Below the pieces are notes generated by a model that was given only the letters and a program-made list of their open reading frames with translations, was not told the origin of the DNA and did not search any database. Positions 55,137 through 64,000 of a stretch of 64,000 nucleotides of DNA are shown piece by piece. Position numbers and translations under genes: made by a program. The stretch's first letter is position 1. Each line of letters starts with the position of its first letter. Origin of the DNA: Thelephora terrestris. Taxonomy: Eukaryota; Basidiomycota; Agaricomycetes; Thelephorales; Thelephoraceae. The stretch is taken from the NCBI GenBank assembly GCA_015956445.1, contig WIUZ02000005.1:2232001-2296000 (forward strand), in the 5' to 3' direction.

Positions 55137-56593
55137 TCTCCTCCTCATTGTCATCCAACAACTTTTCTGGATCTTCAATGTCCCACGTTGTAGAGTGGCG
55201 GTCAAGGGACGGACTACGTGTCTGACATTGACTCTGGGTTCCTGAGGGAGATTGTCTGGGGCCAGACATCACTTCAAGGGCAGAAAGTCTTGTGCGTTGG
55301 TCAATTTCCTCGATCTTGTGGCGCGCAGTCCGGGGACTGTATAAACTGATAGAAACCATCTGTAGAACCTGTGCCTTTTCATCAAGTGAGAGTCTACGGT
55401 CTTCAACATCGAGTCTGCGGCGTTTAACCTCATTCTCTCCAGAGAAGTAGTTTGAGCTTGCGGAAATGTATGCCCTACCAACTGTTAGACTTTCAAAGTG
55501 TGAGAAATTTATGAGGTACGTACGAAATACCCTCTGAGAGGAGATCCTCCAATGGTCGTTTTCGGGATCGGATCTTGACATTTTCTTTAGCTTTGGCCAT
55601 CATGGCAGCAAAATCCGATTGAGGTAATGAGGGAGTGGCTCCTCCCTGAGATGGAGGGGGCGAAGCTGGGGTGGCCGACCGCGATGGCCGTGGACGTTGC
55701 GAAGGAACTCCTGGCTGTAAAAATAATGGTGTGAGCGGTTGGCTCTGCGTGGGCTGTTGCGGATGAGCAGAAGTGTGGGGTCAGGCCGATGCGGGCATGC
55801 GAGGAGGATCACTGTGACCAAGGGTATATAAAGCGGGGTCGATATCAGGGTCGTGGCTTTGTGAGGGTGGCGGCGGGTTGTTGAAAGTGATCTCTCGCCC
55901 CGCTGGCCCGACACCAGTGACGATTGCCGGAGGAACAATGTTTGGTCGAGACGAGAGGATACGGTGCAGTGCCCCAAACCACGGAAATTCTTGATGGATT
56001 TCCTCTGTATATTAACAAAATTAATGTAATCCATGCCCTTAAGATGATGTACTCACCCCATAAATTCATCGCATACTCCGGCGTTGTTTCGTCTGGGCCG
56101 TCGGCGGAAATCGGACAGTCATTATGGACAGCACCACCCTCGTTAACCCTACTGACCCCTTCTCCAGTTCGCCGAAGTCTTGCCAAGTATTTCGCATACG
56201 TCTTCTGAAGCCTACAGAACATGTGAGAAATAAGTGACCCCCCAAGCTAGGAAGTGAATGTTTAGCTTACCATTCAGCCTTTGACTTTGTTCTGGATGTC
56301 ACTGCCTTTTGATTATCCTTATACACTTCTGGCCACACAAATTCTGCGATGCGGCCATAAACCTTGGTCTTGGAGTCACCCGATGTGTTCTATGTCACCG
56401 GGCAAAGCACCGAGTTAGCCAAACATGTGTTCAACATAAATTGAGTGTACTCTACCTCAGATGGACTTTTCCCGAAGAGTTTGCGGCGGTTTTCTGGTTC
56501 CTCTAAGGCAGAAACCAGTCTCCATACAGCGGCATTGTTGTTGCTCGCCCATGGAAGCTGTTGGAGGCCTTCCTGGTTCTTTGGACGGGGCAT
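55137..56593 (-). CDS. Harbinger accessory Myb/SANT-like DNA-binding protein (possibly interrupted)
   Basis: Starts MPRPKNQEGLQQLPWASNNN and continues through exons with RRKLFGKSPSE, KTKVYGRIAEFVWPEVYKD, KTYAKYLARLRRTGEG and EYAMNLWGEYI: a trihelix/SANT-like region. A Pro-rich linker and a C-terminal segment (VKRRRLDVEDRRLSLDEKAQ, IEDPEKLLDDNEEEI) follow. Such partners bind the TIRs and import the transposase. In one reading the linker has a TGA just after MPASA (near 55780); whether an intron removes it is unclear, so the gene may be disabled. Confidence 0.65.
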
Positions 56594-57015
56594 AGTAGAT
56601 CATGTGATGTAGGAATGTATTATGGAGAGTAGAGTTTAAATGACCGAGGACGAGTAGAGCGAAACGAAGTAGAACGAAACGAAGTAGAACGAACGAAAGA
56701 GACTCCCGCGGCCGAAATTGGCTATGGGTTTCTAAATAAGGAAATTGATCGCTTAGTCAGCGTCTTGCAGCAGCTGCAGCAGCTGCAGACGCTGCAACCG
56801 TGAAGACCCCTAATGAGATTCTGGTAAACGCCGGGTGCGCGTTGTCATTGAGATTCGTTCCGCTTCCGCTTCGTCTTCGGCTCCACCCTGGTGTTCACCA
56901 CGTTCTCTTCATCGGTTGCCTTTCTCATAAATAGGTCGTTGAACGACCCACGACCTCAGACGACGTCCTTCTCTTTTCCCTATAACCCACTGAACGTGTT
57001 TCGCACGCTTTCGTT

Positions 57016-58057
57016 ATGCTGCCCCGTCTTCTCGTCGCACTCACCACTCTCCTTTCTCTCGCCTATGTTGTATCCGCAATTCCTGCCAACGTTGATCGGT
57101 TATATCCCATCGGGCCCAGGGACGCTGGCCGCAAGTGTGGCAACGATCTCACCCCCGAAGATGTCAGTGAGAAGGAGAAGGCCTTCGCCTCGCTTCTCGC
57201 GCAGAACAAGGCCGCCGAGAAGGTCACCGCTGTTGCTGGAAACTTCACGATCCCGGTCATCTTCAACGTTGTATACGCCAGCATGAACATCTCCGATGGT
57301 TACGTTCCGTATGTTTTTTTTGCCAATTCCGTCCCGTTTCTCACACCTCACACCGACCATTCAATGTTGTCAACATTCCAGAGATTCCCAGGTCCAGGCT
57401 CAGATCGATGTCATGAACCAGGACTATAACGGGACTGGCCTCAGTTTCCAGTTGCAAAACATCACCAGGACGCTGAACGCAACCTGGTTCAACAATGCTG
57501 CTCCAAACGTCGACGTGCAGACCGACATGAAGAACGCTCTCCGGCAGGGAGATGTCAAAACCCTAAACATCTATACCGTCGGTTTTACTAGTAGTTCGGC
57601 CCTAGGCCTCCTTGGTTATTCCACTTTCCCCGCGGACTACGCGGGTGACCCCATGAATGACGGGGTTGTCATTCTTTATTCATCCCTTCCTGGAGGATCC
57701 GAGGCTAGCTTCAATCTGGGGCGCACCTCTACTCATGAGGTCGGACACTGGGTCGGATTGTACCACCCTTTCCAGGGTGGATGTGATGGACCTGGGGATT
57801 ACGTCGATGATACCCCTGCCGAGGCTATACCAGCCGCCGGGTGCCCCATCGGTCGTGATACCTGCTCCAGTCCGGGTCTCGATCGTGAGTGGACTTCTGC
57901 CACTTCACCTCAGATCTCTATTGCTCATACCATCTCGTTCCCAGCTGTCCAAAACTACATGGACTACTCCAACGACGCGTGCATGAACAACTTCACCCCT
58001 GGACAGATCGCCCGCCTACAGTCCCAGATCCAGACTTACCGTGGAATCCAATTGTGA
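57016..58057 (+). CDS. Secreted M43 (pappalysin-like) metalloprotease
   Basis: Three exons (57016-57308, 57382-57884, 57945-58057). A clear signal peptide, MLPRLLVALTTLLSLAYVVS, is followed by a propeptide-like region containing one free Cys (RKCGNDLTPED). The catalytic zinc motif is HEVGHWVGLYH (HExxHxxGxxH) at about 57734-57769. The downstream Met-turn NYMDYSNDACMNNFTPGQ is split from the catalytic exon by an intron. N-glycosylation sites are frequent (NFT, NIS, NGT, NIT, NAT). About 300 residues, normal for fungal M43 secreted proteases. It starts about 200 bp right of the Harbinger element. Confidence 0.92.
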
Positions 58058-59196
58058 ATCGATTCAAACGTACATGGCAACGATCTAAACCGTTCAGTGA
58101 CGCGTTTTTCTCAACCCCGTGTATATACCCCGACCCCTTCACTACGAACACGGGTATAACGACCCCCCGTATCCCCTTCATTTGTTTTCGCTGTGCGTTT
58201 GCTTTTCCCGCCCGGTGCGTTTTGGTGCTGTTTGTATCCGTGTCTGCAAATTTCTTCGTTCGTTCGATTGGTAGCTACTGTCGTCACTCGCTCTTAACAT
58301 CGCGCTTGGACTTTGTTATCCGTATTTATTACAATATACGATTTTCTGATGAGATCCTTGACACCCAGTCTCATCTGAATTGAAGTGTTAAAGTCTTGCG
58401 TATGGAACTCAAGCCGTGCTGATGAACATTCACATCCTGGTATCGAGCGGATCCGAGTGTCCTGTTATTAGTAGTACATAGCAGAAAATCACGGTGGTCC
58501 ATGCATGGGGTGGAATCTCCTCATCCTAGATCTGTTGTTCCTTCTGTCCGATCCTCAGTCGCAAGACATTCAGGGTACCTGGGGGTTACTTGGCTTCTCC
58601 GTTCGCCGTTCTGTCCCCAGAGTCGCCAGTGGCTGTAATACACAGATAAATATTCGTGGCCTGGGCGCGTAATCGATTCTTGCAAGCTGGCGTGGTGGTT
58701 GGATGAGTTATAAAAAGTAATATAGATGGGCAAACTTCATAGTCCGGATGCCCAGCTGAGGGTGAACACGCAGAGATCCACCTGCTGAATCCGGGCCAAG
58801 TCCAAAGTCCGATGCGAAGGTTCCGCTGCAAGGTGTGTCTGGTCTGGATCATCCGTGTAACTTCAAAGTTCAAGTATTGAAGTAAGTACATGTGTGCCTC
58901 TCCGTGATCCGTTCCTCGCTCCGGATGGCGCGCCGTGATGCCGATAGGGATGGTTATGTCACATGACGTTAGTGATGTTCTATTGCTGTCTGGGCGTCTC
59001 TTAGGTATGCACTCATTTTTACAGCCAACTCCACCAGCACGTCCGCCCACGCAGCCTCCCACAGACTATTAGTGCGCGGATTCGGTCAGTCCAGAGACAC
59101 CATCCCCTCGTCTGAACTCGAGGCTGGCCTCTGGCTTAACTACGTGCGATACCCCCCAACTTCACCCACCGCCTCCCCTTTTATCCGCAGTGTGGC
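58058..59196. other. Spacer, no supported gene
   Basis: About 300 bp of pyrimidine-rich 3' flank of the protease, then unremarkable sequence. Short frames on the minus strand lack support. Just before 59197 the C-rich stretch CCCCCCAACTTCACCCACC is a likely core promoter. Confidence 0.5.
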
Positions 59197-60481
59197 ATGG
59201 ACGACGCACCGATCCGGGACCAACCACTCCTTACCTGGACTAATGTGGCTCTAGCCTTCTCGTTCGTCGCGTTCGACGCAGTCCTCTCCTCCGTATACCG
59301 CCTTGGAATCTCGAGCTCCTTGATTTCTGCCGCTTTCCGATGTACTATCCAACTCACGGTGATGGCATTGGTGTTGGAGAGTATATTCAAGACCAAGAAC
59401 CCATATGGAGTTGCAGGCCTTGCTCGTGAGTGCTACCCCGGACCTTTACGGATTTTATGAGGGCTAATCCTGCATCTTAAGTTCTCCTGACTCTCCTAGG
59501 AACACTGGAGATCGGTGAGGGGAAGATTCTAATTTTTGCCGGCGCATGTTAACCCTTGCATTAGTCGCGAACAAGTGCAAGAGAAGGCACAAATACATCG
59601 TGGGTCATGCGCACTCGTCTCTATCTCTTTCTGTAGCCTTGACTGAGACTGTTCTGGTGATCAAGTTCTTTTCGACCTTCATCGCGATGTTTTGTGCCAT
59701 AGTTCCTGTCTCAGTCATCGGAACTAGGTTTGGGATGTCGGTTGTCCCCTTCTGGACGCCGGAATCGTTCAGTGAGCCCTCAATGTCTCCTAAGAGCCTG
59801 CGGAAGTCTCAGCAGAGCCCCAGTTCCCGTCGTTGGGATGCTTTCCGGAAATTCCATCTCCGCGATTGTGGTCTCCATAGACTATGTGCTCAAGGAGTTC
59901 GTGTAAGTATCCGTGGCCACAATTGCTGACCTACCTTTACAATTACCGTTTCCTGATATCCTAACAGCGAAAATCGCGATAAGATTGAAGTATACCTCGC
60001 CTTCGGAGCGTCTCGTTTGGAAGCGTGCAGGCCGATTGCGAAACAGGCCCTCCGCATCGCCCTGACCCCAATGATCAGTCAGATGAGGTTAGCGCATACC
60101 GCCGTACTACCATCATGTCCCTTTACTGATGACGATCCCAGCGTCATCGGCATGATATCAATCCCCGGTGCCATGACAGGTTCCATACTGGGAGGTGCCT
60201 CCGTCCAGCAAGCTGCACGACTCCAAATGGTCTTGATGTTCATGATCTCTTCTGTCGTCGTGCTTTCTTCGATCGTCGCGACGGGCTTTGCGCTCATGAT
60301 CGTCGTGGACCAAGAGCACAGAATACGTATGGACCGCATCGACTCCTCGAAGTTTATCGTGTGGAGATATAGAGAGCAGTTGTTTAGGAAGCTGGGTGAG
60401 GTTGGTTCTCGTGTTGTGGATTGGATCCGAGACCCGCTCGGTAAGAGGGGTCAAATTAGGTTAGATGGCGAACAGGAGTAG
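59197..60481 (+). CDS. UPF0014 / FetB-like membrane permease
   Basis: Multi-exon gene starting MDDAPIRDQPLLTWTNVALA; exon 1 ends at 59425. Joined exons show the family order: AAFRCTIQLTVMALVLESIF, VLLTLLGTLEIV-type helix, NKCKRRHKYI loop, FIAMFCAIVPVSVIGTRF, GNSISAIVVSIDYVLKEF, ENRDKIEVYLAFGASRLEAC, ALRIALTPMISQM, and the hallmark IGMISIPGAMTGSILGGASV followed by QQAARLQMVLMFMIS. The bacterial relative FetB is the permease of an iron-exporting ABC system; plant relatives (STAR2/ALS3) act in aluminium tolerance. No ABC ATPase gene is adjacent. Interior splice sites were assigned from family continuity and are approximate. Confidence 0.82.
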
Positions 60482-61068
60482 TCTTCAAAACCCATCATTT
60501 AAGTGTAGACGTTTGGGATGATGAGAGGACGAGTCTCAGTCTCAGATCTGGTATCAAAACACTTTCGGATGGCGACAGCATCACTGATGTGAGACGGAGG
60601 TTGATTACTTAAATAAGGTTCTCGAACTGAGGTTCGCAAAGGCCCCCAGCACCGCATCGAGTGTCCACCAGCCTGGATATTCGCCAATAATAGAAATGCG
60701 CGATACCTCATCCCTATTGCATCAGCCCTCGGCGCTCAAGGAGGATCGCGGCACGATGCGCTGAGCACTGATCATCTCGAATCCCAAACGCATCTGTTAC
60801 TCCCGCGTTCCTCTTGCGCCCTATAAGTACTTCAGGAAAACGATCGTTTCCGTACACGCGCTTGTGGGAATTGCATGCGCTTGTGGACTTGGGGACGATG
60901 CCTACAATGGTTTGCATCGTCCAGACCGATGCTTGTAAATACATATATATAGTATTGTGGCATCTCCATGCCATTCCACGTCAAAACATTGACATAGGTG
61001 CAAGTACACATATCGACCCGTCTTGGGCCTTGGTAGACGGCGTGCGGTCCTCGATCTCCTACCACCAC
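60482..61068. other. Probable 5' region of the Plavaka element
   Basis: No gene. The left terminal inverted repeat of the element should lie here, but it cannot be identified because the right end is outside the window. Confidence 0.4.
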
Positions 61069-64000
61069 ATGGCTGACGAGGCACGACAACGCCAACGCCG
61101 CAGCGCCCTGCGAAAATTCTCACGTCGTAAGAGAGAAGAGCGGATTGCAGTAGGCGGTCTCGACCCTGAGCGTGACTTTGTTTGTCCGTTCTGCAACGGA
61201 GTGTATAGTCTTTATTACGGACGACACAAGCTTCACCTCCAGAAATGCAAGCACCGGATTGCTCGCACAGTCCAGGCGCCCCATAAGCCGCCATTACCTT
61301 CTCCGCCACCCTTCGAAAACGAGATCTACCCTGTGCCTGAGGGAGCAGGTGTGTGACAAAATTTGGCCTTTGGATCGCCTTCTTCCTCACCTGTTCCAAC
61401 TTTGAAATCTAGGCGCTGATGACGAGAATATGGACGAAGTTCACTCAGAAACCACCTCAAGACCCGGTTTGGACGACCCGCCACCCAACTCTATCGCTGA
61501 GCCCTCTCTGATAGACGTTGGCCCAAAAATCACTCTCCAGCCTGGAGAAACACTCGTTGTGTCCCATCCCCACTCGCGTTGCCCAGCGCGCATCATCTCC
61601 ACCGCCGAACTTCACGGCCCTCATGAACCCAACATTCTACACAACATCACGTCACCGCAGGCTAGTTACACCCCGTTTCCAACAAGAGCCGACTTCGAAC
61701 AGGCCGAAATTTTCATAAACAACAATGTCTCCAACAAACTTATCGACACCCAGTTGAAATTCGAACGCAGGTATGGAATGGGCCTCAAAGTGAAGAGCTC
61801 ACGCGAGATGCACAAATTGCTCGCACACGGCGTTGAAGAGGAATTCACAGATGATTCCAAGGTGGTGCCATCTGCTCAATATCGAGAATGGTGTGTCGCT
61901 CACTTGTTCCTCACTAGTTTCGTCAAGAGGAGATCAGTGTTCCATATATTCGAGGCGAGTATGAGGAACAGCGAACGTATACGGTTCGCTACCGCCCTGC
62001 GATGGATGCGGTACTTCGGACAATTAAGGATCCCGACTTGCGTGGGGTGTTCACCACATACCCGCAACGACACTACGTCCACGACCCTCATGGCGGGAAC
62101 ATGCGTGTGTGGACTGATTTACACACAGCAGACGATTGGTGGTCTCTTCAGGTGTTGTCATCTCACATTCTATCCTGGCCTCCCCTGATAGACGTTCCAG
62201 GATAAAATTGGGCCGGAAAAAGTTGTAATCCATGTCCAGTTGTACTCAGATGCAACACAACTGAACAGGATGGGGACAAAGAAGTGGTGGGGGGTATACA
62301 TGTTCATCGGAAACATCCCTCAGGTGCTTCGGCTCAGTCAGAAGAAAAAGGGGGGTGCGATTCTCCTTGGTCAAATCCCTGAGGCATGCACAGCTGCTTT
62401 ATTGTGTTGGTGATCTGACTTGTATTTCTAGGTCCCCGGAAGGTCAACCGACACTGATGCGGCTCTTGCAGACCACCGTGCCCGGGTCTACCACGCAACC
62501 CTGCTAAAAATCCTTGAGTCAGCGGTAAATGCTGCTGGAGAAGATGGGTTCGCATTTGATGACGGCCGATGCCAACGACTTGCCCAGCTGATCATTGCGA
62601 TACTCTCGGGAGATTATGAAGAGTAGTGAGCCCCCCAAGTCCAATGCACGTTCCCATAATTTACATATTCAGCACAAGATTTGCCTCGATTCTCGGGGTA
62701 CAGTCAGAATTCAAGTGCCCCATCTGTCTTGTACCTGCAAATGCGCTCTGGGACTTGTGTGGGACTCCCTACCCCAAACGCTCACGGAACAAGACTCTCT
62801 CGCTGATAGAAAAGGCTAATAAGCAGACATCTGCAACTGCGACAAAGAGAGCACTTGCTTCCCAGTCAATTCGAGGGATCTCGGTGGGCGGTTGGATTGT
62901 CTGAGAATTTCAGAGTGCTGATGCGCACGTGCAGAATACGTTCCTCGATTACTTTAGCCTTCACATGTCCCTTTATGAAATGTTTTGCTCCGACCCTCTA
63001 CATCAGATCGAACAAGGGGTGTGGGGAAAACACTTCTGGCAGTGGTTCAAGACCCATTATATTATGAAGGGTGAGCTAGATGAACTTGATGCTAAGTTAG
63101 CCCGCCTTCGTCTTCGGTGGACACAGACTAACAGGTAGTTGCCATGTAGCTTTATGGCTATCCCACCAATCTCAAGGCTACACCATTTTTCGAATGGTGT
63201 CTGTCGGCTTAAGTACATTACCGCTAGGGAGCAGGGCATTATCCTACGTGTAAGTTGTCACAACCGTTGGCATTGATCACAAAGGCTTTCAACTGCAAGG
63301 ACAGTATCTCTCTCCACTTGCAAACCAGGTTTGCCAACTTGGACAAAATCAGGACGTGCTCATCATCCCGGCGATCCGGCACCTTGCATGCCTCCTCCTC
63401 CTTTCACGGTTCCATGCCCACACCACGTCGACATTGTCTCTCCTGCAGGGACATATCAACAAGTTTGGGGAGCTCACAAAGGCCATCCGCAGCTCTCCCG
63501 AACTCTTCGATCATCATGAAGAGCTCTCGTTCTCGTGGCCGAAGATGCACTCGATCACTCATCTTGTTAGCTGCATTCAGGCCAAGGGTGCCGTATTGAA
63601 CTATTCCTCGGACTCCGGTGAGGCACTCCACCCCCAAAGTCACAAGGACTGGGGCCGAACGAACCAGCAGTTATCTGCTGCAGATCAGGTACATAGATGC
63701 CTTCTGCTTTGCAACACTCCTGATGTCTCCTGCAGATGCTTCGAATGGCCTTTGAACGAGAAGTCATCATGGATATCCGTTACCGGGTCAATGCGTATGA
63801 CGAACAATGCTTATTTTACAAAAACGTAGAGCCCGACATCAATACTGTCACCCACCGCTCGCATGTTCAACTTGGGTCGCTTGACAACATTATCCACCTT
63901 AGCTCATACGCTACAAAACTCCGCAAGGATATTCACTTGCAGGATCTCCAAAAACTTCTCACAGAGTTCCTGCATCTCAACCGTGCCCTGAATGTCAAAA
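61069..64000 (+). CDS. Plavaka-type transposase (3' end outside window)
   Basis: Starts MADEARQRQRRSALRKFSRR with a zinc-finger-like CPFCNGVYSLYYGRHKLHLQKC. Later exons carry PFPTRADFEQAEIFINNNVS, YTVRYRPAMDAVLRTIKDPD, RHYVHDPHGGNMRVWTDLHT followed by ADDWW, VQLYSDATQLNRMGTKKWWG, FIGNIPQVLRLSQKKKGG, FKCPICLVPANALWDL, YEMFCSDPLHQIEQGVWGKH and more until the window edge. This is the order found in Plavaka transposases (CACTA-related) of Agaricomycetes. At least one junction uses an apparent GC donor (GAG|GCATGC near 62382) before acceptor TTTCTAG; otherwise frames continue well. It may be intact or lightly decayed; the end is not visible. Confidence 0.8.

Larger units (their letters stand above)
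53501..56811. mobile_element. PIF/Harbinger DNA transposon, structurally complete
   Basis: A 3.31-kb element with about 70-bp terminal inverted repeats (AGGGGTCTTCACGGTTGCAG at the left tip, its complement at the right). AAT at 53498-53500 and 56812-56814 is the 3-bp target duplication, as expected for this superfamily. Each TIR contains a hairpin-forming (CTGCAGCTG)-rich palindrome. It encodes the two proteins usual for Harbinger: a DDE transposase (+) and a SANT/Myb-like DNA-binding protein (-), converging with about 90 bp between stops. Confidence 0.88.

Noticed and set aside
60079-60454. Minus-strand frames over the UPF0014 gene
   Set aside because: Shadows of conserved transmembrane exons on the plus strand.

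Overview
This is a window from a filamentous fungus, almost certainly an Agaricomycete (mushroom-type basidiomycete). Nearly every gene is split by GT..AG introns of about 50-65 nt. The window also holds transposon types typical of mushroom genomes: Plavaka, PIF/Harbinger, the FHxELNFxEQ-type DDE transposase, and a NACHT-WD40 NLR relic. No bacterial-style operons, CRISPR arrays or rRNAs are visible.

Left part (1-12.5 kb): the 3' part of a secreted GH18 chitinase with a C-terminal chitin-binding module; a TA-flanked MITE; a multi-pass membrane protein; a SERINC/TMS1 protein; an intronless COG7 gene; and a small charged protein. From 10.3 to 18.2 kb lie two tandem flavin amine oxidases that share exon phases and upstream DNA. 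The 3.5 kb between them holds a truncated DDE transposase, a small inverted-repeat element and what looks like a third, gene-less copy of the oxidase upstream region.

Middle (18.8-38 kb): a tiny conserved cysteine protein, a CaMKK/Ssp1-like kinase, a TPR protein divergent from an 80-residue membrane protein, an unrecognised Ser/Pro-rich basic protein, and a carnitine acetyltransferase divergent from RMI1. Two gene-poor stretches (22.7-25.7 and 27.4-31 kb) carry only repeat fragments and weak open frames.

Right part (38.8-64 kb) is transposon-dominated. At 38.8-45.8 kb three LTR insertions are nested. Family A LTR is interrupted by a solo LTR of family B, which is itself interrupted by a complete family A element carrying gag but no pol. 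Both family A insertions are flanked by CCGG and sit in ACCGGT; family B is flanked by ACGT. The nest lies in strongly CpG-poor DNA that continues into the 3' half of a broken NACHT-WD40 (NLR) gene. Next come a dispersed repeat with an internal insertion, a structurally complete PIF/Harbinger element (53.5-56.8 kb), a secreted M43 metalloprotease, a UPF0014/FetB-like membrane protein, and a Plavaka transposase that runs off the window end.

Housekeeping genes (COG7, RMI1, carnitine acetyltransferase, kinase, SERINC) are interleaved with secreted or oxidative enzymes and transposons, with no sign of a single shared pathway. All exon structures were inferred by eye from splice motifs and reading-frame continuity.
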